From contig NZ_JAPDHZ010000002.1 of assembly GCF_029525555.1 (NCBI RefSeq), forward strand, positions 1,091,868 through 1,155,867: DNA of 64,000 nucleotides, read 5' to 3'. The notes below the pieces were generated by a model that did not search any database, was not told the DNA's origin, and saw nothing but the letters and a program-made list of their open reading frames with translations. The translations under genes and the position numbers were made by a program. Source of the stretch: Cohnella ginsengisoli. GTDB taxonomy: Bacteria; Bacillota; Bacilli; Paenibacillales; Paenibacillaceae. The first letter of the stretch is position 1, and each line of letters begins with the position of its first letter. This document shows, one piece after another, positions 39,191 to 48,503 of the stretch.

Positions 39191-40063
39191 TCATCTTTCC
39201 GCGGACGGTTCGCGTCTCGTCGATCGAACGGACAGCGGAGGGACTTTATAATAGCCTTTGAACGCTCTCGTAAACGTGTACAAATTCGGGTAGCCCAGCG
39301 ACAATGCAACTTCCGTAATCGTCGCGTCCGTTTCGGTCAGCAGAAGTCTGGCCTTTTCCATCCGTATCCTCTGAATGTACTTCATCGGCGGCATGCCGAC
39401 TTGTTCGGCGAACACGTTGGAAAAGTAAGAGCGGTGCACGCCCGCGAATGCCGCCACCTGCTGCACGGAGATGCCCTCCGTCGCGTGAAGCTCGATAAAA
39501 TCGAGGCATTCGCGAATCCATCCAGCATGCGCTTCGGGCGCCATCGGCGTCGTATCCAAGATCAGACCCGCGAACAGCTCGCAGACCAAGCCCTGCAGCG
39601 CCATGGCTTCGGCGGGCTTTCGGCGTTCGGCGGCGGCAAGCGCATCGATGACGCGCTCGGCCGACGCCTCGACGGTTGGCGTGACCGCCTGTTCCCGATA
39701 GGGCCGATCCGGCGTCACGGCAGCCAGCTCGAGCAGCGGCCCGACTCTTGCGCCGTCGAGCGCCAACCAGCTCATTCGAAGCGGCGCTTCGGAGGGCAGC
39801 CGGCGGTAATGGTACGTTCGTCCGGGGAACAAGCAGAACAAATCGCCTTTTTGCAGCTCCGCCCATTTCCCCGCCCACTCGATTCTAACTTTGCCCTCGG
39901 ATACAAAATGAAGGCTGTGACACTCGATCCGCTTCGGCCCGACCTCGTATGAAGGCTTGGCGATGCTGCGTCCCGCCCGGACCGGCCATAGCTGGCTTTG
40001 TTTATCCACTCTGCCGGGCGTATAGTAGATGAATTGAGCATACTCGTATTCGTACTCCTGCAT
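39191..40063 (-). CDS. AraC-family transcriptional regulator
   Basis: 290 residues from ATG 40063; an upstream TTG at 40114 lacks a good ribosome site. The N-terminal part (about 40-120) is a cupin-like sugar-binding domain (H-F-V-S-E-G, L-Q-K-G-D-L-F-C-L-F-P-G). The C-terminus is an AraC DNA-binding domain (F-A-G-V-H-R-S-Y-F-S-N-V-F, A-L-S-L-G-Y-P-N-L-Y-T-F-T-R-A-F-K). It is divergent from the sulfatase with a 129-bp shared intergenic region, so it may control that gene, and it also precedes the YesM-type kinase on its own strand. Confidence 0.9.
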   Translation of the reverse strand: MQEYEYEYAQFIYYTPGRVDKQSQLWPVRAGRSIAKPSYEVGPKRIECHSLHFVSEGKVRIEWAGKWAELQKGDLFCLFPGRTYHYRRLPSEAPLRMSWLALDGARVGPLLELAAVTPDRPYREQAVTPTVEASAERVIDALAAAERRKPAEAMALQGLVCELFAGLILDTTPMAPEAHAGWIRECLDFIELHATEGISVQQVAAFAGVHRSYFSNVFAEQVGMPPMKYIQRIRMEKARLLLTETDATITEVALSLGYPNLYTFTRAFKGYYKVPPLSVRSTRREPSAER

Positions 40064-40192
40064 CGTCCCCGCCTGCTCCTTCCATCGATTCCTTTTCTGA
40101 CCAAGAGATAACAAAATGACAACAAAATCTAACGTACAGCTATTTATAAAACGCTACCAATTAACTAATATCATACTAGGAGGGGATCATCC

Positions 40193-41732
40193 TTGTCGAG
40201 AAGACCTAACATTTTGCTAATTACAAGCGATCAGCAGCACTGGCATACGATCGGCGCTCGCAATCCCGAAATATCGACGCCCAACCTGGACCGCCTCGTT
40301 CGCGAGGGCACGACCTTCGACAGGGCTTATTGCCCGAATCCGACTTGCACGCCAAGCCGGGCATCGATCCTCACCGGCATGTACCCAAGCCAGCACGGCG
40401 CATGGACGCTCGGCACGAAGCTATTGGAGGATAGGCACACCGTAGCCGAGGACTTCGCGGAAGCGGGCTACCGAACCGCATTGATCGGCAAAGCGCATTT
40501 TCAACCGCTGAAGTCGACCGCCGAATACGAATCGCTCGAATCTTATCCGCGCCTTCAGGACCTGGACTACTGGCGGAAATTCGACAAACGGTTTTACGGC
40601 TTCGACCATGTCGAGCTGGCTCGCAACCATACGAACGAAGCTCACGTCGGGCAGCATTATGCGCTGTGGCTGGAGGAGCGGGGCTGCGACAATTGGAGGG
40701 ATTATTTTCTGGCGCCGACCGGAACGATGGATCCTGAGGCGACGTACAAATGGCCGATCCCGGAAAAATATCATTACAATACGTGGATCGCGGAGCGCGC
40801 CAATGCGATGATGGCGGATTATAAAGAATCCGACGAACCTTTTTTCCTTTGGGCCAGCTTCTTCGATCCGCATCCCGAATATTTGGCGCCTGAACCTTGG
40901 GATACGATGTACGACCCGGACAAGCTGACGATACCTGCGCTCGTTCCGGGCGAGCACGACCGCAATCCGCCGCACTTCGGACTCACGCAAGCGGAAGATC
41001 CCGACTTCTCGCACCTTGTCGAGACCGGATACGGCATCCATGGCTATCGTTCGCATCTTTATTACGAATACGGCTCGAAGTTCAAACTGACGGCGTACGA
41101 CAAAAAAAAGCTGGTCGCCGTTTACTACGGCATGATCAGCCTCATGGACAAATATATCGGCCGAATTCTCGATCGGCTGGACGAGCTTGGCTTGGCCGAA
41201 GACACCCTGGTCGTCTTTACGACGGATCACGGCCACTTTTTCGGTCAGCACGGCCTGCAGGCGAAAGGCGGATTCCATTACGAAGATCTGATCAAACTCC
41301 CCTTTATCGTCCGTTATCCAGGCCGCGTGCCCGCGGGGCGCAGCTCGGATGCCATTCAATCCTTGGTCGATCTCGCGCCGACCTTCTTGTCCTTCTGCGG
41401 CATTCCGATACCGCACTCGATGACGGGCGTCGATCAAAAAAGAGACATGGCTCGGCAACCGTTCCGGTGCGCGGGATCACGCGATCTGCGAATTTCGCCA
41501 CGAACCGACGACGATCCACCAGAAGACATACGTGAACGAGCGGTACAAAATTACCGTTTATTACAATCAAACCTATGGCGAGATTTTCGATTTGCAGGAG
41601 GATCCGGGCGAGCTGCGCAATCTGTGGGACGAGCCGGCAGCGGAGCGGTTAAAGACGGAGCTTCTGATGAAATATATTTGGGCCGAGCTTGGCAAGGAGC
41701 CGCTGCCGATGCCCAGGATACATCACGCCTGA
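40193..41732 (+). CDS. Type I (formylglycine) sulfatase (frame interrupted)
   Basis: 512 residues when repaired, from a TTG start at 40193 with AGGAGGGG eight bases upstream. The active-site motif C-T-P-S-R-A-S-I-L-T-G has Cys52, to be converted to formylglycine. Metal ligands are in L-I-T-S-D-Q-Q and F-T-T-D-H-G-H-F-F-G-Q-H-G. No signal peptide, so it is cytosolic. Six A at 41436-41441 break the frame; five joins it to a normal C-terminus (N-E-R-Y-K-I-T-V-Y-Y, D-P-G-E-L-R-N-L). No maturation enzyme (FGE or anaerobic SME) is encoded nearby. Substrate could be sulfated glycan fragments. Confidence 0.9.
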
Positions 41733-41755
41733 CAGCAAGACCCTGACAGCAAAAC

Positions 41756-41804
41756 AAAGAAGCTTTTCCGATCGCGACCCGCAGGTCGTCGGAAAAGCTT
41801 CTTT
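41756..41804. terminator. Bidirectional terminator between sulfatase and coiled-coil gene
   Basis: AAAGAAGCTTTTCCGA and its near-complete complement, with an inner CGACC/GGTCG stem. Confidence 0.9.
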
Positions 41805-41829
41805 GATGTCGCGCATGCCGCTCGAATGC

Positions 41830-42171
41830 TTATTCTTCTATATATTCGCCGTTCTGCTTCATCGTCTCGTAGCGTGCGATCTCCTCGCGCAGCTTCCTGG
41901 CCTTTTCAAGCGGCTTTTTGACGTAGTGGATGTATTCGACCGCGGCGTGATGATCCGGCTTTTTGCCGCTCAGAAATTTGCGCAGCGCCGACATCGTTCG
42001 ATAGGCCTGCTCTTCCTTCTGGACCCGGCGCTCGTAGCGCTGAACCATCTGCTCGATCTCCGCCACTTCCTCGAGCCGCTTTTGAATGAGAGCGTCCAGC
42101 AACGAATGCACCTCCGCGTGCCGAGCCGGTGCGGCGGACCTCGATACAGCTTGCACAATCGGCTTTGTCAT
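41830..42171 (-). CDS. Hypothetical coiled-coil protein
   Basis: 113 residues, very rich in Glu, Arg, Lys and Gln, with long helical heptad-like stretches (about 25-70 and 85-110). No signal peptide, membrane helix or recognisable domain. It is monocistronic and convergent with the sulfatase. I do not recognise the family and give no function. Confidence 0.6.
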   Translation of the reverse strand: MTKPIVQAVSRSAAPARHAEVHSLLDALIQKRLEEVAEIEQMVQRYERRVQKEEQAYRTMSALRKFLSGKKPDHHAAVEYIHYVKKPLEKARKLREEIARYETMKQNGEYIEE

Positions 42172-42266
42172 GAAATATCACCTGTCTATTCTTGTGAAGA
42201 TTCATCACACGTAAGCCAATTGTATCGGAAATTCGCCATCATGAGAACCCTTATGTCAGCTATTTT

Positions 42267-43724
42267 TTAGGAAGAGATGACAATATCGATGCCGATTACG
42301 CCGATCGGACGGCCATCCGCTCCCTGCAGCGGCGTCGACACCGTCACGCAGGGCTTTTTCGTGATCGCGGACAGGTAAACTTCCGATACGAAAATCTCGC
42401 CCCCCATTGCCTTTTTCCACCACTCCCTGCTGCGCGCGTTGAGCAGACCCGCGACCGGCTCGGAAAAGATAAAGGAGCCGTCCGCCCGGTTGGACCAGAT
42501 CGCTTCCGCGCCTGCCGTCTGCGCCAGCCACCCCGACAGCACCTTGCGGTGAATGTCCTCGTCCAGCCCGCCCAGCGCCGGGTCGGCCGCCATGGTCGTC
42601 AAAAATTGCATCCAACGTTCTTTTTCCGCGAGTCCGGTATCCGCCCACACCTTGCCTCCGGCCTGCTGGACAGCCCCGATCAGCTCTTCCGCCGCCGTCT
42701 TGAGCTCCGTCGATACCCTGCCGAGCTTGGCCGTTTCCGCCCGCTGCTTGAAATTCTGGGCAAGCGTATCGTCGATGCTCGCCATCATCTGATTGACGTT
42801 GTCGACGACATCCTTCAGCATCGCATTGGCCGCGGAAGTCCGGTCCGCCTGCTCGGCCGCAGCGGTCAGCGTCTTGTCGACCTGTCCGTCCACTTTAAGG
42901 ATATGATTGTAGATCGCATCCATCCGGTCGCGATTGACCTTCATCTCGCTCAGCCCTCGCGAGACCGACTGCTTTTCCTCGGCCACCGATGCGACGACCT
43001 GCCGGATGCCCGCCTCGATGTCTCGAACGATGCCCGTCGAGCGCTTGACCGCGACGCTGCTCTGCTCGGCGAGCTTGCGGATCTCCTGGGCGACGACGGT
43101 AAACCCGCTGCCGTATTCGCCCGCATGCGCAGCCTCGATGGCCGCGTTCAGCGCCAGCAAGGACGTCTGCGACACGATTTCCTGGATCAATTCGTTCATC
43201 TGCGTAATTTTGGAGGCTTCGGCGATGAGTCCGCTCACGCGCTCCTCCATCGTGCCGTGATGCGCCGCGAGATCGTTCATGACTTCGTCGGTATGCAGCA
43301 TCGATCTGCACACGTCGATGACGACGTCCCTGGCCTCCTGGCTCTGGCGGCTCATGCTTTGGGCGTTCGAGCGGATCTCCTCCGAAGCCGCCGCTACCTC
43401 TTGCAGCGCGGAAAACGCTTCGTCCAGCCGTCCTGCCGCCACCTTGCTCTGCTGCCGCAGCCGGTCTTCTTGAACGGCAGACCGGTCCGCGATCGCCTCC
43501 AGCTGCCCGACGCTCGAATCCACCTCGCCGACAGCGGCCTGAAGCCGATCGGAGATGACGACCGCTTCGCCCACCATCGTCCGCAGCTTATCTTGGTCCG
43601 CGCCGTGCGCCGTACCGATCGGTCCCGCCGTCGCGGCGGAAGCCGTACCTGACGCCATCCCCGACGCGGCCCTCTTCGAATCGGCTCCGTCCGTTCTCCT
43701 GAACCATCTCCGCCATTCGGCCAT
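42267..43724 (-). CDS. Soluble methyl-accepting chemotaxis protein with C-terminal Cache-like domain
   Basis: 485 residues from ATG 43724, chosen because GGGGGCGA lies upstream; an ATG at 43772 has no ribosome site. There is no membrane helix. Residues about 50-330 form the methyl-accepting coiled coil with the signalling tip ([30 protein letters not shown]). The last ~120 residues resemble the distal half of a Cache/PDC sensor ([27 protein letters not shown]). Such sensors are normally N-terminal and outside the cell; here the sensor is C-terminal and cytosolic. Confidence 0.85.
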   Translation of the reverse strand: MAEWRRWFRRTDGADSKRAASGMASGTASAATAGPIGTAHGADQDKLRTMVGEAVVISDRLQAAVGEVDSSVGQLEAIADRSAVQEDRLRQQSKVAAGRLDEAFSALQEVAAASEEIRSNAQSMSRQSQEARDVVIDVCRSMLHTDEVMNDLAAHHGTMEERVSGLIAEASKITQMNELIQEIVSQTSLLALNAAIEAAHAGEYGSGFTVVAQEIRKLAEQSSVAVKRSTGIVRDIEAGIRQVVASVAEEKQSVSRGLSEMKVNRDRMDAIYNHILKVDGQVDKTLTAAAEQADRTSAANAMLKDVVDNVNQMMASIDDTLAQNFKQRAETAKLGRVSTELKTAAEELIGAVQQAGGKVWADTGLAEKERWMQFLTTMAADPALGGLDEDIHRKVLSGWLAQTAGAEAIWSNRADGSFIFSEPVAGLLNARSREWWKKAMGGEIFVSEVYLSAITKKPCVTVSTPLQGADGRPIGVIGIDIVISS

Positions 43725-43810
43725 TGCGAATCGCCCCCGACTTCTATCGACATTTTCTACATCGATCGACATAATGTAATAATTGCTAACATTATATCTG
43801 TCCGGAAGGC

Positions 43811-43839
43811 AAAATAAAAGAGGAACCTCTCGGTTCCTC
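43811..43839 (-). terminator. Terminator of the sigma factor gene
   Basis: GAGGAACC/GGTTCCTC stem followed by TTTTATTTTG on the minus strand. Confidence 0.85.
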
Positions 43840-43857
43840 TCGCTTATATGCGAATCG

Positions 43858-44394
43858 CTATAAATCCATGGCTCCTGCGCCCCCGGCTTCGGCCTTCAAT
43901 CTTGCCTTTCCCCGGTGGATACGGGCTTTGACGGTCCCGACCGGCACCTGCAGGGCAGCCGCGATCTCGTCGTCCTTGAACCCGTAATAAAACTTGTAAA
44001 GCAACAGCGTTCGCGTCGCCGGCTCCAGCCGTCCGAGGATGTCGGTCAACTCCGCCATCGTCTCCGGCTCGCTTTGCCTCGCGGATCCGGATTCGGCGGC
44101 CGCATAAGCTTCGCTCAGCTCGCTGACGGGCTTGACGCGCCTGGCGCGGTTGGCGTTCAGCGCCAAATTGGCGGCGATCGTCTTCGCCCACGGGATGATC
44201 TTGTTGCTCTCACGGAGCGTGTCCCGCTTTTCCAAGATTCTAACCCACGCTTCCTGGACCACGTCGGTCGCGTCGCTCTTGTGATGAAGCCTGTGACGGG
44301 CCACCCGCAGCATCTCCCGATACAGCTCGTTCAGAAGTTCATCCTCAATAGCGGATTGTTCGCGACTTCCGATTTCTCCGCGGGAGTTCGTCAT
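43858..44394 (-). CDS. ECF-type sigma-70 factor
   Basis: 178 residues with region 2 ([24 protein letters not shown]) and region 4 ([36 protein letters not shown]). ECF sigma factors direct RNA polymerase to stress promoters and are usually co-transcribed with an anti-sigma gene. Here a strong terminator follows directly and the next gene is the chemoreceptor, so no anti-sigma partner is visible. Confidence 0.93.
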   Translation of the reverse strand: MTNSRGEIGSREQSAIEDELLNELYREMLRVARHRLHHKSDATDVVQEAWVRILEKRDTLRESNKIIPWAKTIAANLALNANRARRVKPVSELSEAYAAAESGSARQSEPETMAELTDILGRLEPATRTLLLYKFYYGFKDDEIAAALQVPVGTVKARIHRGKARLKAEAGGAGAMDL

Positions 44395-44477
44395 GCCTCA
44401 ATGTCACTCCTTAGGCCTTTTGATCCTCATCTCCTTTATTTTAACATATGGATTCCGATCGTAATATCATAAATATA

Positions 44478-45011
44478 CTAAGAATCGAATTTTTTGTCGG
44501 ACAAGTCCTGGCCCGCCACGGCGACCTCGTTCATCTCGTCCAGCATCGTCTCCGTCACCCTGCCGTTTCCTCGGCGAATGACCTTGACCTCGACCTGTTT
44601 TTTTCCCCATTCCTTGAACACTTGCCGGGTCGACGGGAAATAGAGGTCGATGCGTCTCCCCTTGATCCGTGAGCCGGTGTCCGCGACGCAGCCGTAGCCG
44701 TATCCCGGAATGTACAGAAGCGTGCCCAAAGGAAATACGCGCGTATCGGCCGCAATGGTCGATACCTTGCTGCGCCTCACTTTGACGCCCGAAAAAGTCA
44801 CGCCGTATTGCGGGTGCCCCGGACGTTTGCCCGTCGATTCCACGCCCGCCGTATAGCCGGTCGCCAGGACGGAGACGGTTGCGGGATAAGTTCCCTCGCG
44901 TTGCTCTTCCGCGTTCGTTTCCGCGCCGGCCCGCGGGATGTCGGGCGCGGTCCATGCGGCGGAGACGACAAGAAGCGCCATGGCCGATCTGAAAAAAAAG
45001 CTTGCGGGCAT
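44478..45011 (-). CDS. Secreted 3D-domain protein
   Basis: 177 residues from ATG 45011, with AGGAGG ten bases upstream (an ATG at 45023 is too close to it). A signal peptide (about 1-28) is followed by a linker and the 3D domain (about 60-150) named for three conserved aspartates ([19 protein letters not shown]). The fold is related to MltA-type double-psi barrels, so a role in peptidoglycan cleavage is likely, as in YabE/YocH-like proteins without the resuscitation or LysM parts. Its start codon lies inside the thrS terminator. Confidence 0.9.
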   Translation of the reverse strand: MPASFFFRSAMALLVVSAAWTAPDIPRAGAETNAEEQREGTYPATVSVLATGYTAGVESTGKRPGHPQYGVTFSGVKVRRSKVSTIAADTRVFPLGTLLYIPGYGYGCVADTGSRIKGRRIDLYFPSTRQVFKEWGKKQVEVKVIRRGNGRVTETMLDEMNEVAVAGQDLSDKKFDS

Positions 45012-45057
45012 CGGTAACATTCCTCCTAGAGGGAGAATGTCCAAAGCCCGCAAGCTT
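44992..45057 (-). terminator. thrS terminator that overlaps the start of the 3D-domain gene
   Basis: On the minus strand the arm AAGCTTGCGGGC (45046-45057) pairs over 12 bp with GCCCGCAAGCTT (44998-45009), followed by T6 and more. The 3' arm and T-tract are codons 2-7 of the 3D gene. The loop holds that gene's AGGAGG site inside a small CCCTC/GAGG hairpin. Confidence 0.8.
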
Positions 45058-45082
45058 TATGCGTCGTGACCTAACGCCTATT

Positions 45083-47024
45083 TTAGTCGGTGCGTTTGCT
45101 GTCGATGTCGCCTCTGATGCGCGCGATGAACGCGTCGATCGGCTCCGCGCCGATATCGCCTTCGCCGCGGCGGCGGACCGAAACGGTGCCGGCGGCGGAT
45201 TCGTTCTCGCCTACGACGAGCATGTAAGGTACCTTCTCAAGCTGCGCCTCGCGGATTTTGTAGCCGAGCTTCTCGTTGCGCAGGTCCGCTACGACACGAA
45301 CGCCGGATTCGCGAATCTTGTCTTCGAGCTCGCGCGCGTATCCCTCGAACGCTTGGCTGACGGGCAGGATCTTGGCTTGCACCGGGCACAGCCAGACCGG
45401 CAGCGCGCCGGCGAAGTTCTCCAGCAGGAAAGCGGTCATGCGCTCCATCGTGCTGATGATGCCGCGGTGGATGACGACCGGGCGATGCTTTTTGCCGTCG
45501 TCGCCGACGTACTCGAGCTCGAAGCGCTCAGGCAAGAGCACGTCGATCTGCGCGGTGGAGAGCGTCTCTTCCTTGCCGAGCGCCGTCTTCACCTGCACGT
45601 CCAGCTTCGGTCCATAGAATGCCGCTTCGCCTTCTGCCTCGAAGTAAGGCAGGCCGAGCTCGTCGACCACCTCGCGGAGCATGCGCTGCGTCGTTTCCCA
45701 CATGTGGTCGTCCGGCCAATACTTTTCCTTGTCCGCCGGATCCCGGTAGGACAGCCGGAAGCGGTATTCCTTCAGCCCGAAGTCCTCGTAGACGCGCTGG
45801 ATCAGCTGCACGACGCGCTTGAACTCCTCCTTTATCTGGTCGAGACGGCAGAAAATGTGCGAATCGTTGAGCGTCATCGCGCGCACGCGGTGCAAGCCGG
45901 TCAACGCGCCGGACATCTCGTAGCGGTGCATCGTGCCGAGCTCGGCGATCCGGATCGGCAGATCGCGGTAGCTGCGCATCTCGCTCTTGTAGACCATCAT
46001 GTGATGCGGGCAGTTCATCGGGCGCAGGACAAGCTCCTCGTTGTCCATCTGCATCGGCGGGAACATGTCCTCCTGATAGTGCTCCCAGTGACCCGAGATT
46101 TTATAAAGCTCGACGTTCGCGAGCACCGGCGTGTATACGTGCTGATAGCCAAGCTTCTCCTCCAGGTCGACGATATAACGCTCGAGCATCTGGCGAACCT
46201 TGGCGCCGTTTGGCAGCCACAGCGGCAGGCCTTGGCCCACTTCGCGGGAGAAGGTGAACATGCCCAGCTCTTTGCCGAGCTTGCGGTGGTCGCGCTTCTT
46301 CGCTTCTTCGAGGAAATGGAGATGCTCGTCGAGCTGCGCCTTTTTGGCGAAGGCGGTGCCGTAGATGCGCTGCAGCATCTTGTTCTTGCTGTCGCCGCGC
46401 CAGTATGCGCCCGCCACGCTCAGCAGCTTGAAGGACTTGATGCGGCCGGTCGACGGCAAATGCGGTCCGCGGCATAGATCGAAAAATTCCCCCTTGGTCG
46501 TAGATCGTGATCTCCGCCTCTTCCGGCAGGCCGCTGATCAGATCGAGCTTGAGCGGGTCGCCCAGCTCGGTGTAGATCCGGAGCGCTTCTTCGCGGCTGA
46601 CGACGCGCCGGACGATCGGCAAGTCTTCCTTGACGATTTTCTCCATCTCGGCTTCGATCTTCGCCAGGTCCTCCGGCGTGATCGACTGCTCCATGTCGAT
46701 ATCGTAGTAGAAGCCGTCCTCGATCACCGGACCGATGCCGAGCTTCACCGCCGTATCGCCGTAGATGCGCTTGATCGCCTGAGCCATGAGGTGAGCGGTA
46801 CTGTGGCGCATCACTTCGACGCCGTCGGCGGAGTCGAGCGTCACGATCTCGACTTTGGCGTCCGGCGCCAGCTCGGCGTTCAGGTCGACGACCTTGCCGT
46901 TCAGCTTGCCGGCAACGGCGTTTTTCTTCAGTCCCGGGCTGATCGAGCCCGCGACGTCGGCGATATTGGAGCCGTCCTCGTATTCGCGGACCGCTCCGTC
47001 GGGCAGTTTGATTTGTACAGTCAT
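45083..47024 (-). CDS. thrS: Threonyl-tRNA synthetase (frame interrupted)
   Basis: 646 residues when repaired, the usual full length: TGS domain (VQIKLPDG), editing domain ([10 protein letters not shown]), class II core (motif 2 [12 protein letters not shown], zinc ligands in R-P-M-N-C-P-H-H), motif 3 (G-I-I-S-T-M-E-R) and anticodon-binding domain. Five C at 46489-46493 (plus) break the frame near residue 180; four restores [17 protein letters not shown] 47024 has GAGGAGG upstream; a longer frame is the T-box leader. It is controlled by the T-box riboswitch upstream. Confidence 0.97.
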
Positions 47025-47078
47025 TGCGATGGCCTCCTCGGCAGCGTGGAATTGGTATTTGGGGACAAAGCAACGCAA

Positions 47079-47404
47079 AAAAAGCGCCCGTCCCCGGTAA
47101 GGGACGAGCGCCTGTGTATGGCGTCCGTGGTTCCACCCTCGTTCAACCGCCGCGCCTGCCGCTCAAGGCGGAGTACGGGCGATTCTCTAGGCATGAGTAA
47201 CGGTCATGACCCGGCAATACTTAATGGCGATGCAGGCTTAGCCGCTTGCGTTCGTTCACTTACGAAGCATGCGGGAATGCCCTTCGCGTTCGGCACTGCG
47301 GCTCGAAAGGGGTCGACGCTTGCCGTTGCCGGAAGGAACTTGCAGCCAAGGTTCCTCTCTCTGGACCGTCCGTTGCAGCGCCGCTGTCTTTCTCACAGCC
47401 GATA
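47079..47404 (-). ncRNA. T-box riboswitch of thrS
   Basis: The leader holds the signature T-box GGGTGGAACCACGG (plus 47126-47139 region), a stem I element with AGAGAGAGGAACC and a CTTGGCTGCAAG distal loop, and a terminator GCGCCCGTCCC-CGGTAA-GGGACGAGCGC followed by T7 (47079-47112). Uncharged tRNA-Thr should stabilise the antiterminator. A possible ACC specifier is at 47311-47313 (read on minus), but I could not fold the leader well enough to confirm it. Confidence 0.9.
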
Positions 47405-47410
47405 CGTTGC

Positions 47411-47440
47411 ATTATACCTGTATACAGCCGCGTGCGTCAA
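47411..47440 (-). promoter_or_regulatory. thrS promoter
   Basis: TTGACG (47435-47440) and consensus TATAAT (47411-47416), 18-bp spacer, just downstream of the ytxC stop. Confidence 0.8.
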
Positions 47441-47466
47441 GCCGCATCTCGCCTAGAGCGACCGCT

Positions 47467-48348
47467 TCAGCGCGGCATCGGATGGTCGCAGATCGCAGCT
47501 CGCTCGCCGAAAATGCCCATCAGCGTCCGCACGACCTGCGCATCCGGTTCGTCGGTATGGATGTATAGCCGTCTGGGGCTCGCAGCGAGCAGTCTGGTGA
47601 CCAGCAAGCTCTCGCGATCCTGCTGATCGGACGCCGCTTGCAGGATCGGCTCGGTGGCGGGTTCGTCCTGCAGCGGGCGCATTTTCTCGTCGAGCAGCGT
47701 CGGTCCTTGGCCACCGCCGTGCAGCACGTGAATGGCCGGCAGACCGGTCTCCTGCCCTTTCACCATCGACTGGAGCAGGCGCATGAACTCTTGATACTGG
47801 CGGTCCATCAGCATTTCTTCGACCGCCGTTTCCGCCGCTTCCCGAAGTTCTTCCGCGTGCTCGCGCATGCGAAACCGCATGTAGCCGTCCAAATGAACCG
47901 AGCCGTTCCGCCACAGATAATCGCCGAGCTTCGCAGCGATCTTGACCAGTCGTCGCTTCCTGCCATCGCCGGCGACGGCCTCCGAACCGCCGGTATCGCC
48001 ATCCGGCAGTTCGCCGTTCAACAGAACGATCGCTTCCCGCATTCCCGTCTTGATTTCCTTCGTGTCGCGCGTATTCAGCCTGCGCTGCATGAATCGCTCG
48101 AGCGTCTGCGGCTCCTTGACCGACAGCACGAATTCCGCCAGCACCATGCCGACTTTGTCGCAAAACTCCCTTTGTCCCGCCGAGATATCCAGCTTGCACA
48201 CGATCGCGTCGCCGCGTTCGGCAAGGCGCCAAGGGCCTTGTCCCGCGCTGTCGGCCAGCCCCTCGAACGCATCGTTCAACATGCGCTGCAGCTTGCCCCG
48301 AATCTCAAGGTTCCCGTACACCCTGACCGCCCACTGCTCCCTATCCAT
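47467..48348 (-). CDS. ytxC: YtxC-like sporulation protein
   Basis: 293 residues, cytosolic, with the YtxC-like domain pattern (G-Y-M-R-F-R-M-R-E-H/Y, F-V-L-S-V-K-E-P, Y-Q-E-F-M-R-L-L). Its position immediately upstream of T-box-thrS is conserved in Bacillales, which supports the name. Members are annotated as sporulation proteins; the molecular role is not known. An inserted Asp/Gly-rich stretch near residues 112-132 may be a loop. GGGGGTGAG precedes ATG 48348. Confidence 0.85.
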   Translation of the reverse strand: MDREQWAVRVYGNLEIRGKLQRMLNDAFEGLADSAGQGPWRLAERGDAIVCKLDISAGQREFCDKVGMVLAEFVLSVKEPQTLERFMQRRLNTRDTKEIKTGMREAIVLLNGELPDGDTGGSEAVAGDGRKRRLVKIAAKLGDYLWRNGSVHLDGYMRFRMREHAEELREAAETAVEEMLMDRQYQEFMRLLQSMVKGQETGLPAIHVLHGGGQGPTLLDEKMRPLQDEPATEPILQAASDQQDRESLLVTRLLAASPRRLYIHTDEPDAQVVRTLMGIFGERAAICDHPMPR

Positions 48349-48503
48349 CGGCTCACCCCCGGCTTCCTGTTCTTAAGCTATATGGTGACCGGATTCGGGA
48401 TATACGATCGCTCGTCGCTTGTGGTATATTTTATGAACTGACGGGCGGTAAAATGCGGAATTTGGAGCAAGGGATTTAGGGCAGTCTCAGGGGCAAGCGA
48501 AGA

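Noticed and set aside
40146..40159. A cre-like site before the sulfatase (ATAAAACGCTACCA)
   Set aside because: The two first consensus positions are wrong; too weak to list as a feature.
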